Source: AM-1111 sp046302135 (GTDB lineage: Bacteria; Bacteroidota; Bacteroidia; B-17B0; Aurantibacillaceae). From it: DNA of 57,133 bases. A program made the translations under genes and the position numbers. The stretch is from the NCBI GenBank assembly GCA_046302135.1, contig JBKCIQ010000055.1, positions 1-57,133 on the forward strand, in the 5' to 3' direction. Below the pieces are notes generated by a model. That model was given only the letters and a program-made list of their open reading frames with translations. It ran no database searches and had not been told where the DNA came from. Below, piece by piece: positions 43,803 to 53,154 of the stretch (within the stretch, counting starts at the first letter, position 1; each line of letters begins with the position of its first letter).

Positions 43803-45161
43803 ATGAAATATAAAATCATTTTATCATTCAGTTTGTTTACCACGTTTTGTTTTTCACAGTGGGCTGAACAAGCAAGCGGATTTACTGCCGCATCAAGAGG
43901 AGTTAATTCCATCAGTATAATCAATGATTCTGTTGTATGGGCAGGTGCTTACGACGGAAACAATTCTTCAAACTATATAACCGAGTTTACCAAAACTTCG
44001 AATGGAGGAACAAGTTGGAGTTCCGGAATAATCAATACCGGACTAATTGGTGCAGGACTCGCAAATATTTCGGCTATAAATAAAGACACTGCATGGACCT
44101 GTATATTTCATCCTACTCAGGCGGTTGCAGGAGGCGTTTGGAAAACAACTGATGGCGGAATTTCATGGAACAAACAAAACACAGCAGCTTTTGGGGCTTC
44201 ATCATTTCCGAATTTTGTTTATTTCTGGAATAAAAATGAAGGAATGGTAATGGGGGATCCTGCCGGAGGTTATTTTGAAATTTACACTACAAATGATGGA
44301 GGTAACACTTGGACAAGAACCCAAAATACAAATAACCAACTTACGCCCAATGCAGGTTCAGAATATGGTTATACAAATTTGTATTCAGTTGTCGGAAATA
44401 CACTTTGGTTCGGCACGAGTACCGGAAGAGTTTTCAAAACAACCGATAAAGGAATAACATTCACCAATTCGACTACTGCAAACGGAATTACTGATGTGCA
44501 AAGAATTTGTTTTGCCGACAGCTTGGTTGGTTACGCTTGTATGCATACATTAGGAAACAAGAGTTGGAAGATTTCTAAAACCATCGATGGAGGAATGAAT
44601 TGGTTGCCTCTTCAAAATAATACTACAATAAATAATACAACAATTCTCGGAGCGGACATTTGTGTGGTTCCCGGAACAAATGCTTTGATTTCTGTTGGTA
44701 GTGATGCTTCAGCAATCGGATCTTCCTATAGTTTTGATGGCGGTTTAAACTGGTCACTGATGGAAGATACTTCGCTTGCGCCACAAAGATTAAGTGTTAG
44801 ATTTCTTAATGCTGCAAGTGGCTGGTCAGGCGCGTTCAATGTGAACTCAACTATTTCCGGAATTTTCAAATTTCAGGGAACGGTAGGAATTAATTCACTC
44901 AATAAAAAAAATCAGGATGTTACCATCTTTCCTAATCCTGCAAATGAAGAATTAAATGTTTTGTTTTCAGGTTTCTCAGGTAAAGAAATTAATTTAAAGA
45001 TTATTTCTATTACCGGTGAAAAAGTATTTGAACGCAATAAGAATGTTTTCACTTCCTTGGATTCAATTTATATTAGAACTGATGATTTGAGCACAGGAGT
45101 TTATTTTGTTGAGGTGTCAGATGCAACTAATTTAATTACAAAGAAACTTATCATACAATAA
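43803..45161 (+). CDS. Secreted Asp-box (Ycf48/sortilin-like) protein with T9SS domain
   Basis: The start is the ATG at 43803, which begins a signal peptide (MKYKIILSFSLFTTFCFSQ); the frame is open 14 codons further upstream. The passenger has at least six Asp-box repeats: TSNGGTSWSS, TTDGGISWNK, TNDGGNTWTR, TTDKGITFTN, TIDGGMNWLP and SFDGGLNWSL. These form a beta-propeller as in Ycf48 and sortilin. It ends in a T9SS type A sorting domain (TIFPNPANEELNV). It is a smaller relative of the 1094-residue protein at 17538. Confidence 0.85.
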   Translation: MKYKIILSFSLFTTFCFSQWAEQASGFTAASRGVNSISIINDSVVWAGAYDGNNSSNYITEFTKTSNGGTSWSSGIINTGLIGAGLANISAINKDTAWTCIFHPTQAVAGGVWKTTDGGISWNKQNTAAFGASSFPNFVYFWNKNEGMVMGDPAGGYFEIYTTNDGGNTWTRTQNTNNQLTPNAGSEYGYTNLYSVVGNTLWFGTSTGRVFKTTDKGITFTNSTTANGITDVQRICFADSLVGYACMHTLGNKSWKISKTIDGGMNWLPLQNNTTINNTTILGADICVVPGTNALISVGSDASAIGSSYSFDGGLNWSLMEDTSLAPQRLSVRFLNAASGWSGAFNVNSTISGIFKFQGTVGINSLNKKNQDVTIFPNPANEELNVLFSGFSGKEINLKIISITGEKVFERNKNVFTSLDSIYIRTDDLSTGVYFVEVSDATNLITKKLIIQ

Positions 45162-45215
45162 AAGCATTTTATTTTTTATTTTTACAGGAGAGACAAAGCG
45201 CTCTTCTTTTTCGTA

Positions 45216-46013
45216 ATGAGTGAATTCAAAGACAAAGTAGTTTGGATTACAGGCGCATCATCAGGAATTGGTGAAGCACTTGTGAAAAAATTCGCTTCAC
45301 TGGGTTCGAAAATAATTTTATCTGCAAGAAATTCTGAAGAATTAAATCGTGTGGCAAAGGAGGCTTCATTGCATGAAAGTAGATTTTTGATTTTGCCTTT
45401 TGATCTTGCTGATACATCTAATGCAGTAGATTTGTTACATGAGATATTACATAAATTTGGAAGAATAGATATTCTTATAAATAATGGCGGATTTAGTCAA
45501 AGAGCTGAAGCCATGAAGACAGATATGAAAATGGCTCGCAAGCTTATGGAAGTAAATTACTTTGCCCCAGTTGCGCTTACAAATGTGGTTTTACCTGAAA
45601 TGATAAAAAATGGGCAAGGACAAATAGTTGTAATAAGCAGTATCGCAGGAAAGTTTGGTTTCTTTTTGCGCTCTTCTTATTCAGCGGCTAAACATGCGCT
45701 GCACGGTTATTTTGAATCATTAAGGTTAGAAACAGAAGGAAAGGGAATAAAAGTTTTAATTGTTTGTCCCGGGAAGATAAAAACAAACATTTCACTTAAC
45801 GCTGTTTCTGAAAACGAAACAAGGCATGGCAAAATGGATCCAAGTCATAAAAATGCAATGAGTGCAGAAGATTGCGCAGAAGAAATTAAAGAAGGAATTA
45901 AAAACAGTAAAGAAGAAATATTTATAGGTGGAAAGGAATTACGAGCTATATGGGTGAAAAGATTTTTTCCATCTATTTTTTCAAGAGCAATCAGAAAACA
46001 AAACCCTTTATAA
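45216..46013 (+). CDS. SDR-family oxidoreductase (DHRS7-like)
   Basis: The 265-residue short-chain dehydrogenase has the cofactor motif TGASSGIG (residues 12-19), NNGGFSQRAE near 90 (the usual NNAG with Ala to Gly), Ser in VVISSIAGKFG, and Tyr/Lys in SYSAAKHALHGY near 155. The substrate is unknown. It is followed after three bases by msrC, so the two are likely co-transcribed. Confidence 0.9.
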   Translation: MSEFKDKVVWITGASSGIGEALVKKFASLGSKIILSARNSEELNRVAKEASLHESRFLILPFDLADTSNAVDLLHEILHKFGRIDILINNGGFSQRAEAMKTDMKMARKLMEVNYFAPVALTNVVLPEMIKNGQGQIVVISSIAGKFGFFLRSSYSAAKHALHGYFESLRLETEGKGIKVLIVCPGKIKTNISLNAVSENETRHGKMDPSHKNAMSAEDCAEEIKEGIKNSKEEIFIGGKELRAIWVKRFFPSIFSRAIRKQNPL

Positions 46014-46016
46014 TAA

Positions 46017-46514
46017 ATGGCTGAAGAGTTAAAAATACAAGGCATTACCAAATCTGAAAAATATCAGTCACTAATACCGCAAATAAAATCACTGGTTGAG
46101 GGCGAAAATAATTTAATTGCTAATCTTGGAAACATTGCATCTGCAATTAAATATGGAATGGATTTTTTCTGGGTGGGTTTTTATATAGTTAATGGAGAAG
46201 AATTAGTTTTAGGTCCTTTTCAAGGAACTGTTGCGTGCACCCGGATAAAATTTGGCAGGGGTGTTTGCGGAGCGGCATGGAACCGAAATGAAACATTAAT
46301 AGTTGATGACGTAGATCAATTTCCAGGTCACATTGCATGTTCTTCTTTTTCCAAATCTGAAATTGTAGTTCCGGGCAAAGATGAAAAAGGAGCCGTTCTA
46401 TTTGTGCTGGATGTTGACGCAACAGAATATTCAAGATTCGATACAACCGATAAAATTTACCTGGAAGAAATTTGTAAAATAGCGACTGAATTATTTAACC
46501 AAAGTATTAGGTGA
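46017..46514 (+). CDS. msrC: Free methionine-(R)-sulfoxide reductase (GAF domain)
   Basis: The enzyme reduces free L-methionine-(R)-sulfoxide, protecting the methionine pool from oxidation. The 165-residue GAF domain carries the three functional Cys residues C74, C84 and C108 in VACTRIKFGRGVCGAAW and GHIACSSFSKSEI. Their spacing (10 and 24) equals that of the E. coli enzyme (84, 94, 118), so it should be active. It starts three bases after the upstream SDR stop. Confidence 0.93.
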   Translation: MAEELKIQGITKSEKYQSLIPQIKSLVEGENNLIANLGNIASAIKYGMDFFWVGFYIVNGEELVLGPFQGTVACTRIKFGRGVCGAAWNRNETLIVDDVDQFPGHIACSSFSKSEIVVPGKDEKGAVLFVLDVDATEYSRFDTTDKIYLEEICKIATELFNQSIR

Positions 46515-46533
46515 GTAAATCATCCTTAACTTT

Positions 46534-46541
46534 TATCTTTG
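46534..46541 (+). promoter_or_regulatory. -7 element for the Ig-like lipoprotein gene
   Basis: TATCTTTG (consensus TAnnTTTG) lies 12 bases before the ATG at 46554, giving almost no leader. Confidence 0.45.
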
Positions 46542-46553
46542 TCTGCTTAAAAA

Positions 46554-48191
46554 ATGATATCTAAAATTTCAAGAACTATTTTTTTTCTGCGCTTCACGAT
46601 ATTCATTTTAATTGCAGCAGTTTTCTCACAATGCGCACAAATGTTGCCCTTAACCGGTGGAGAAAAAGACACAAATCCTCCAAAAGTTTTGTCCCAAAAC
46701 CCTGCAAATTCACAATTAAATTTTTCAGGCGATAAAATACAAATTGAATTTGATGAATACATTCAGTTGAAGGATATCCAAAACCAGCTTATCATTTCAC
46801 CTCAACTTGCTTATAATCCGGAAACTGAAATTAAAGGCAAAACACTTTTGCTTAAGTTCAAAGAGCCATTAAACCCTTCTACCACTTATCAGATAAATTT
46901 TGGCAACTCTGTTGCCGACATACATGAAGGAAATATTTTATCCGATTATTCTGTAGTGTTCTCAACTGGAAATTATTTAGATAGTATCTCACTTTCAGGA
47001 AACATAATCGATGCTTTCACAAAAAAAACAAGAAGTGATATCAGTGTTTTTTTGTACAAAAACGGAATCGATAGTTCATGCTTTAAGTATAAACCGGATT
47101 TTTTCGCTCGTGCCGATAAGAACGGAAATTATAATTTCAGGTATTTGAGCCCGGGTTTATATAAAGTAGTCGCATTTAGTGATAAAAATAAAAATTTTGT
47201 TTATGAACAGGGTGAAGAAGATGTTGATGAGTGGATTGACAATTACAATGATAAAATAAATTTGATTAAAAACGAAACACATGACTTTAGTGTTTACAAA
47301 GATTTTGGCCAAAAGTTTTTTTTGAGAAAGGTGTGGTATGATGAATATGGTAAGGTTAGATATTGTTTTAATAGGCCAATAGTTAACCCAAATTTAATTT
47401 TTCCGTATAAGCAAGATTTTAGATGGCGTTTTTCAAAAAACAATGATACACTCCATTTATTTTTCAATGCAGAGATTAAGGACACTACATTTTTTCTCTT
47501 AAAGGATGGTGTGAATTTGCTTGACACTTTAAAACTGATTAAGCCATCTCAAGAAAAAAAATCTGCTGATGAAAGAAAAGGGTTACTGAAACCAAAATTC
47601 TCCGCAGTATTTGAGCAGATCAATGATTCGGCAATTTATATTTTATTTAGCGGACCTTTAAAAAAAATGAATTTTAAAAATATGATTCTGCAATCTTCAG
47701 GTGAAAAAATGAGTATTATCAAAATTGATTCCGTGAGACCAGACATGATAAAAGTTTATTTACAGCAAAGAATTTCAGAAGGTGAGTTATTACTTTTGCC
47801 GGAAACGGTAGAAAACTTTATAGGAGTAAAGAATGACACCTGCAAGTTTAAATTTTCGTTGAGAAGCCTTTCATCATGCGGAAGTCTGAATTTAAAATTA
47901 GAATTTAAGAAAGGAATAAAATATGTTTTGCAGATCATGAATCAATCAGATAACGTGATTTACGAGAGTAAAAACTCATTCTATAATTCTAATACATTTT
48001 TAAATAAGATAGATTTTATTCCTTCAGGAAATTATAAGCTTAGATTAATTGAAGATGAAGATGAAGACGGAAAATGGAGTACAGGAAGTTTTTTGAAAAG
48101 AAAAAAACCTGAAAAAGTTTTTTATTACGATAAACCGTTAGAGGTAATTTCAGAATGGGAAACTAATGTTGATTGGAAAATTGAAAATTGA
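46554..48191 (+). CDS. Lipoprotein with N-terminal Ig-like (SbsA/Big_5) domain
   Basis: The 545-residue protein has a lipoprotein signal: a hydrophobic segment followed by the lipobox-like AAVFSQC, with Cys near residue 26 as the lipidation site. Residues ~40-135 form a SbsA-type Ig-like domain, with NPPKVLSQNPANSQLNFSG, then IQIEFDEYIQLKDI and STTYQINFGNSVADIHEGN. A second beta-rich module follows (LSGNIIDAFTKKTRSDISVF). This architecture is common in Bacteroidota. It is anchored in the membrane and faces the periplasm or surface. Function unknown. Confidence 0.8.
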   Translation: MISKISRTIFFLRFTIFILIAAVFSQCAQMLPLTGGEKDTNPPKVLSQNPANSQLNFSGDKIQIEFDEYIQLKDIQNQLIISPQLAYNPETEIKGKTLLLKFKEPLNPSTTYQINFGNSVADIHEGNILSDYSVVFSTGNYLDSISLSGNIIDAFTKKTRSDISVFLYKNGIDSSCFKYKPDFFARADKNGNYNFRYLSPGLYKVVAFSDKNKNFVYEQGEEDVDEWIDNYNDKINLIKNETHDFSVYKDFGQKFFLRKVWYDEYGKVRYCFNRPIVNPNLIFPYKQDFRWRFSKNNDTLHLFFNAEIKDTTFFLLKDGVNLLDTLKLIKPSQEKKSADERKGLLKPKFSAVFEQINDSAIYILFSGPLKKMNFKNMILQSSGEKMSIIKIDSVRPDMIKVYLQQRISEGELLLLPETVENFIGVKNDTCKFKFSLRSLSSCGSLNLKLEFKKGIKYVLQIMNQSDNVIYESKNSFYNSNTFLNKIDFIPSGNYKLRLIEDEDEDGKWSTGSFLKRKKPEKVFYYDKPLEVISEWETNVDWKIEN

Positions 48192-48381
48192 TTTTTTGTT
48201 TTTTCACTGGAGAAAATGATTTTAAAAATCAAACGCACCAACAAATTTTTATTAAGAGAAAAATGCATTTTCCGTTATTCACCATTTTCAACAAAAAAGT
48301 GTTAATAAAATAATTTAAGTAAATTTATTTGGTAATGATTATTTTTCTTACTTCGTATCAACAATTAAAAACATAAAAACC

Positions 48382-48486
48382 ATGGCAAAGAAAGCAACAA
48401 AGAAAGCAGCAAAGAAAGCTCCTAAAAAAGCTGCAAAGAAAGCTGCAAAGAAAGGTGCAAAGAAAGCTGCTAAGAAAAAGAAGTAA
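48382..48486 (+). CDS. 34-aa Lys/Ala-rich histone-H1-tail-like peptide
   Basis: The frame encodes only M, K, A, T, P and G, beginning MAKKATKKAAKKAPKK and ending in KKKK. It resembles the C-terminal tails of bacterial histone-H1-like proteins (Hc1/KAAK-repeat type) but has no globular or N-terminal helical part. Such peptides bind DNA or RNA non-specifically. A strong terminator begins 22 bases after the stop, which supports transcription as a separate unit. The codon pattern (GCA/GCT, AAA/AAG) is highly repetitive, so slippage between homologues is likely. Confidence 0.8.
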   Translation: MAKKATKKAAKKAPKKAAKKAAKKGAKKAAKKKK

Positions 48487-48507
48487 GCAAAAGCACTCGA
48501 AAGAATT

Positions 48508-48534
48508 CCCGGACCAAGTTCCGGGTTTTTTTTT
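48508..48534 (+). terminator. Terminator of the histone-tail gene
   Basis: CCCGGA (48508-48513) pairs with TCCGGG (48520-48525), followed by nine T residues. Confidence 0.85.
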
Positions 48535-48718
48535 GCCCATTAGTTATTAAACCACAAATCGGCAGATAGAAAATTATTTCTAATTCTCTCTAATATTTTA
48601 TCTATAAAAGTTTTGAATTCTCTTATTCAATCTAATTTTAATTCTAAACAAGATTATTGTAACCAAACAATGTTTGACTGTTATATTATAAAAGATACAA
48701 CAAAAGAAATTCAATTAA

Positions 48719-49237
48719 ATGAAACGTTTAGCATCATGTTTATTTTCTCTTGTGTTATTTTGTGCAGTTAATGCACAGAAGAAAAACGTTAAGGAAATAA
48801 TGGATGATTCCTTGTGGCATGCAATCCAAGTTTTCGAAAATCAAGTTAAAATAAATCTAGAGAATAAGACAGTTGAACAAAAAGATATTGACCTCTTAGT
48901 AAATTATTTTGAGAGAAATTTCCAAGACAGTGTTCAGACTTCTGATTTTTTCATACCGTATACAGCAACAAAGACGCAAGCGCTTCAAAATATCCGGAAG
49001 CAATTACAAGATATTGTGGGAGAAAAAAATTGCGAAGTCAAATTCGTAAGTTGGGACGGATGGGACGGTAAAACACCCTTTACGTCATTACACCTCGATA
49101 TATTACATCATGGATATAAAGACCAGGCAGTTTTAATTCTTAATACACGTGGAAAAATTTCTTGTTTATTCTCCGTTAATTCAAGGTTCGATGTCAAAAC
49201 AGAAGGTGCCATCAATAATCTATCACGAGTTGAATAA
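48719..49237 (+). CDS. Small secreted protein, 172 aa
   Basis: The protein has a signal peptide (MKRLASCLFSLVLFCAVNAQ) and a soluble mature part with a predicted helical first half (residues 25-110) and a beta-rich second half (CEVKFVSWDGWDGKTPF, LHLDILHHGYKDQAVLILN). I do not recognise a family. It is a single gene, convergent with thpR. Confidence 0.6.
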   Translation: MKRLASCLFSLVLFCAVNAQKKNVKEIMDDSLWHAIQVFENQVKINLENKTVEQKDIDLLVNYFERNFQDSVQTSDFFIPYTATKTQALQNIRKQLQDIVGEKNCEVKFVSWDGWDGKTPFTSLHLDILHHGYKDQAVLILNTRGKISCLFSVNSRFDVKTEGAINNLSRVE

Positions 49238-49277
49238 CTTTAAGAAAAAACGAAAAACATAAACCTGAACTATTGGA

Positions 49278-49820
49278 TTACAGCAATTTTATCTCTTGCA
49301 TAGGTTTCCAGTGGTTAACGTCCCATCGTAATATCCAAAAGGAATTACACATGAATTCGGCTTCAAAGGTTTTTTTGCTGTAGTATTTCCAAGCATCTTC
49401 AAATTTTGTAATGTGCAAGTCTCTGAATCCAATTGTAACATGCGGATGAAAACCTCTGAGGTCATCAGACTGATTGAAAATGTTAAAGTTCAATTTCATG
49501 TATTCAACCACTTCGCCTTGTAAAAGATTCAAAAATGAATCTTGCACCACATCCACAAAAATTACCCTAGGACTAAAGCAAGAAAAATTTTTTAAAACTA
49601 TCGGAAATGCTTGAGATGAAATTTCCCATCTCTGAATTTTATCTAAAAACCGCTCTTCTTTTTTTTTATCGAGATCAAAAGGCATATGTAATGTAATATG
49701 TGCGGGTGATCTCAGAGCGGCCTTGCTGTTGTATTTTATTGCTATCTCATTTTTCATTTCCTCAATAGTGTTTTTTAGCTCAATAGGAGGAATGATTGCA
49801 ATAAAGTAACGGTTTGCCAT
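49278..49820 (-). CDS. thpR: RNA 2',3'-cyclic phosphodiesterase / 2'-5' RNA ligase family
   Basis: The enzyme opens 2',3'-cyclic phosphates on RNA or seals tRNA halves in vitro. The 180-residue protein has both signature tetrads: HITL at residues 41-44 and HVTI at residues 127-130 (in RGFHPHVTIGF). The spacing and length are normal for ThpR. It is a single gene, divergent from the thioredoxin-ferritin pair. Confidence 0.88.
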   Translation of the reverse strand: MANRYFIAIIPPIELKNTIEEMKNEIAIKYNSKAALRSPAHITLHMPFDLDKKKEERFLDKIQRWEISSQAFPIVLKNFSCFSPRVIFVDVVQDSFLNLLQGEVVEYMKLNFNIFNQSDDLRGFHPHVTIGFRDLHITKFEDAWKYYSKKTFEAEFMCNSFWILRWDVNHWKPMQEIKLL

Positions 49821-49919
49821 TTTTGTTTGACTAAATTATTAATTCGTAGATGACATTCAAAATCAATTCTAAATTAATGTTAAGTTCAATTCCCTATAGT
49901 AAAAGCTACGAATAAATGG

Positions 49920-49927
49920 TATATTTG
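49920..49927 (+). promoter_or_regulatory. -7 element for the thioredoxin-ferritin pair
   Basis: TATATTTG matches TAnnTTTG, 25 bases before the ATG at 49953. Confidence 0.45.
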
Positions 49928-49952
49928 TTTAAATAGGATTAGTTTTTGCACT

Positions 49953-51137
49953 ATGAAAAAAATAATTTTACTCTTCGCAATAACCGGGATCTTGTCCGCT
50001 CAGGAACACGCAGACTCAGGTATTACTTTTGAACACGGGACATGGTCTGAAGCGATTAAAAAAGCTAAAAAGCAGAATAAACTGATAATGTTAGACGCAT
50101 ATGCAAGCTGGTGTGGTCCGTGTAAATGGATGGCAAAGAATATTTTTCCAAAGCAAGATGTTGGAGCATTTTACAATAGCAACTTCATCAACGTGAAAAT
50201 TGATATGGAAAAGGGAGAAGGAATTCAGCTATCACAAAAGTACGGTGTGATGGCCTATCCTACATTTTTCTTTATTGATGGAAGCGGAGCCGTGGTGCAT
50301 CAAGTTTGCGGCGGTCAGGAGGCAGAAGAGTTTATACAGTCAGGAAAGAATGCGCTAAATGAGCAAACAAGAATATCCACTCTTGAAAATAAATTTTCAG
50401 GATCTCCCAAAAATCCGGAGCTCGCATCTCTATACTTCAATTCAGCAGAAAAAGCATGTATAGATGTTGAGCCAAGGGTAAGATCGTATCTTGAAGGTAT
50501 TACACCCTCAGATTATATTAACAACACTAATTTTGAGTTAATTGAGAAATTCATAATGGATTACAATCATGTCTCAGTAGCGAATATTTTAAATGAATAC
50601 GATGCGTTCTCTACGAAATTTACAAAGGAAAGAATAGACAATAAATTGAAAAATGTTTATGCCGGCGCTATACTTTCTGCTTGTAAAAAAGGAGACGAGG
50701 GTTTACTAAGTGCTGTTCAGAGTTCTTACAGAAAGCAGAAAAATTCTCCTTCTTCATGGTTAAATGATTTTTCTGATATGATGTGGGCTGATGCGAAAAA
50801 TGATACAGTTGCTTACTTCCCTGCGGCAGTAAAGTTTTGCAATGCAAATTACCGCGAAGACTGGCAGCAGCTTAATTCAATGGCATGGACATTTTATGAA
50901 AGGACATCAAACGAAAATTACTTAAGCATTGCAACAGATTGGGTATTAAAATCCATACAACTTCAGAAGGAATATGCGAATATGGATACTTATGCGGCCT
51001 TGCTTTACAAAAGGAAAAAATATCCGGATGCAAAAAAAGTGGCTGAAGAAGCAATTGCTTTGGGTAAACAAAGCAACGAGCCAACTGTAGAAACGGAAGC
51101 ATTGCTAGAAAAAATTAATGCTGAAATAAAGAAGTAA
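49953..51137 (+). CDS. Exported thioredoxin-family protein with helical C-terminal extension
   Basis: The 394-residue protein has a signal peptide (residues 1-16). A thioredoxin domain (20-145) has the active site SWCGPCKWM near residue 54 and the cis-Pro strand AYPTFFFID. Residues ~160-394 are an alpha-helical TPR-like region without recognisable catalytic residues; the end reads LLYKRKKYPDAKKVAEEAIA. It is probably a periplasmic protein-folding or redox factor. The stop is 19 bases before the ferritin start, so the two are likely co-transcribed. Confidence 0.85.
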   Translation: MKKIILLFAITGILSAQEHADSGITFEHGTWSEAIKKAKKQNKLIMLDAYASWCGPCKWMAKNIFPKQDVGAFYNSNFINVKIDMEKGEGIQLSQKYGVMAYPTFFFIDGSGAVVHQVCGGQEAEEFIQSGKNALNEQTRISTLENKFSGSPKNPELASLYFNSAEKACIDVEPRVRSYLEGITPSDYINNTNFELIEKFIMDYNHVSVANILNEYDAFSTKFTKERIDNKLKNVYAGAILSACKKGDEGLLSAVQSSYRKQKNSPSSWLNDFSDMMWADAKNDTVAYFPAAVKFCNANYREDWQQLNSMAWTFYERTSNENYLSIATDWVLKSIQLQKEYANMDTYAALLYKRKKYPDAKKVAEEAIALGKQSNEPTVETEALLEKINAEIKK

Positions 51138-51156
51138 AAACTTAAAAATATAAATT

Positions 51157-51678
51157 ATGTTATCAAAAAAAGTAGCTGAAGCGCTCAACAAGCAAATTGA
51201 ACTTGAAGCAAGTTCATCACAGTTTTATCTTGCAATGGCCAGCTGGGCTGAAACACAAGGCCTTAATGGAATTGCAACATTTTTGTTTCATCATTCGGAT
51301 GAAGAAAGAATGCACATGCTTAAACTTGTAAAGTTTGTAAATGAAAGAGGTGCTCACGGTATAGTTCCTGCATTGAAGCAGCCCGCATCAAGCTACAAGT
51401 CTGTAAAGTCGGTTTTTGAAATGGTACTTGAACATGAGATTAAAGTGACTAATGAAATTAATAGACTGGTAGATACTTGCCTAAAAGAGAAGGACTATAC
51501 GACCCATAATTTTCTTCAGTGGTACGTTAGCGAGCAAATTGAGGAAGAAGCGCTTGCGCGTAAAATTGTAGATAAATTGAAACTCATCGGTGATGATAAA
51601 GGAGGAATTTATTTCTTTGATAGAGATCTCGAAGGTTTGTCATCACAGGAAGGCAAAGAGACCACTACAGAAAAATAA
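51157..51678 (+). CDS. ftnA: Non-haem ferritin
   Basis: The 173-residue four-helix-bundle iron-storage protein oxidises Fe(II) and stores Fe(III). Ferroxidase ligands are visible: Glu17, Glu50 and His53 (in HHSDEERMHML), and the later Glu/Gln residues in EHEIKVTNE and WYVSEQIEEEA. The length and helix order are normal. Its position 19 bases after the thioredoxin gene suggests a shared redox/iron response. Confidence 0.95.
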   Translation: MLSKKVAEALNKQIELEASSSQFYLAMASWAETQGLNGIATFLFHHSDEERMHMLKLVKFVNERGAHGIVPALKQPASSYKSVKSVFEMVLEHEIKVTNEINRLVDTCLKEKDYTTHNFLQWYVSEQIEEEALARKIVDKLKLIGDDKGGIYFFDRDLEGLSSQEGKETTTEK

Positions 51679-51699
51679 TCAGTTAAAAACTAAGTCTTT

Positions 51700-53154
51700 T
51701 TAGTGAGAAATTTTTGAACCTGAATCGGTAAGATCAACTCCTTGTTTTTTAAGTATCCCCGGTACTGCGGCGGCATATATTGCAAGATAAATAAAGCAAG
51801 CAACACCAACAAGATAACTATATTGAATACCAAGAAGATTTTCGTTGGAAAGCAATCCTTGTAAAAAACTCACAAGCCCTCCACCCATAATCATCATAAT
51901 CAACATACCGGAACCTTGATTTGTTTTTTTACCTAAGCCTGTAATTGCAAGAGTAAAAATACATGGCCAAAGTGTACTGCAAAATAATCCAACACTTATG
52001 AATGCGAAAACACTGGTCATTCCGCTAGAAAATATTCCAACCAACAATGCAAGTATTCCAAGAACTGAGTAAATTAAAAGTTGTTTTGCCGGGTTACCTT
52101 TGCTTAAAAAATCTCCGGCTACTAATATCAAAATCAATACTCCATATACATACAGTGAAGAAATGTCATATCCCGCAATCAGGTTTACCAATAAGAAAAC
52201 TCCGAATGCGATATAAGGCATAAAAAACTGAAGAATATTTTTGGCAGTTGAATTCAAATTAAACGCACCAACCGAAGAGGTCCATCTCCCCATCATTAGA
52301 CTAGCCCAAAATAATGAAACGAAAGGAGCAACCTTATCAGTACTGTAATTTTTCATTTGTTGTCTCATGAATTCAGGAAGATTGCTTGCCGTTGAAACTT
52401 CCACACCAACATAAACAAAAATTGCCAGCATGCCCATTAGTAACTGAGGGTAAAATATCGCATGTTTACGTTCAGTGGAATGCTTTTCATTATTGTTTTC
52501 TTCAGAAGTTTCAATAACGTCTGGTATTGGAGAAAATCTAAAAACTGCCGCTACCACCAGAAATGCGCCTCCCAAGATCATGTAAGGTAACTTGATGCTT
52601 TCGATTTCAATATTTGGCTTCGAGTTTCCTCCAATGGTTCCAAATATTGCGTAGCTAATAATCAGCGGACCTATGGTTGTGCCGAAATTATTTATCCCAC
52701 CGGCAAGGCTTAATCGTTGTGATCCTTTAGCCGGGTCACCCATGACTATTGCGAGAGGGTTGGCAGCAGTTTGTTGTAAAGAAAATCCAAGACCAACAAT
52801 AAAAAGTCCTGTTATCATTATATAAAAGGAAGACATTTCTGCTGCGGGATAAAAAAGAAATGTTCCAATTGCTGAAATAGCAAGGCCTAGGGCAATACCA
52901 TTTTTATATCCTAGCTTAGCAAGCAAATCTTTTTTCAGAATACCGGAAATTAAAATATAACCAATTGAACCTATAGTGTACGAAATATAAAAAGCTAAGG
53001 AAATCAGTTGAGATTGCCACTGCTGAAGCATTAACTTCTCTTTAAAAACAGGAATAAGGATGTCGTTACTTGCGGCAACAAATCCCCAGAAAAAAAACAC
53101 TGAAATCAGAATTGAAAATGCAGTGGTGTAGTTTTTATGTTTAGAACCGTTCAT
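51700..53154 (-). CDS. FucP-type sugar MFS transporter
   Basis: The 484-residue major facilitator has about 12 transmembrane helices, beginning TTAFSILISVFFFWGFVAAS, the FucP/GluP-type first helix. GFSLQQTAANPLAIVMGDP is the strongly conserved TM4-5 loop of the glucose/galactose and fucose transporter group, and YVGVEVSTASNLPEF is in TM7. A His/Glu-rich cytoplasmic loop separates the two halves (near 220). It probably co-transports a monosaccharide with protons. It is a single gene; the sugar is not known. Confidence 0.9.
   Translation of the reverse strand: MNGSKHKNYTTAFSILISVFFFWGFVAASNDILIPVFKEKLMLQQWQSQLISLAFYISYTIGSIGYILISGILKKDLLAKLGYKNGIALGLAISAIGTFLFYPAAEMSSFYIMITGLFIVGLGFSLQQTAANPLAIVMGDPAKGSQRLSLAGGINNFGTTIGPLIISYAIFGTIGGNSKPNIEIESIKLPYMILGGAFLVVAAVFRFSPIPDVIETSEENNNEKHSTERKHAIFYPQLLMGMLAIFVYVGVEVSTASNLPEFMRQQMKNYSTDKVAPFVSLFWASLMMGRWTSSVGAFNLNSTAKNILQFFMPYIAFGVFLLVNLIAGYDISSLYVYGVLILILVAGDFLSKGNPAKQLLIYSVLGILALLVGIFSSGMTSVFAFISVGLFCSTLWPCIFTLAITGLGKKTNQGSGMLIMMIMGGGLVSFLQGLLSNENLLGIQYSYLVGVACFIYLAIYAAAVPGILKKQGVDLTDSGSKISH

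Noticed and set aside
48358..48540. 60-codon minus-strand frame rich in Cys, Phe and Leu
   Set aside because: It is the antisense of the Lys/Ala repeat gene and its terminator; the composition is an artefact of the repeats.
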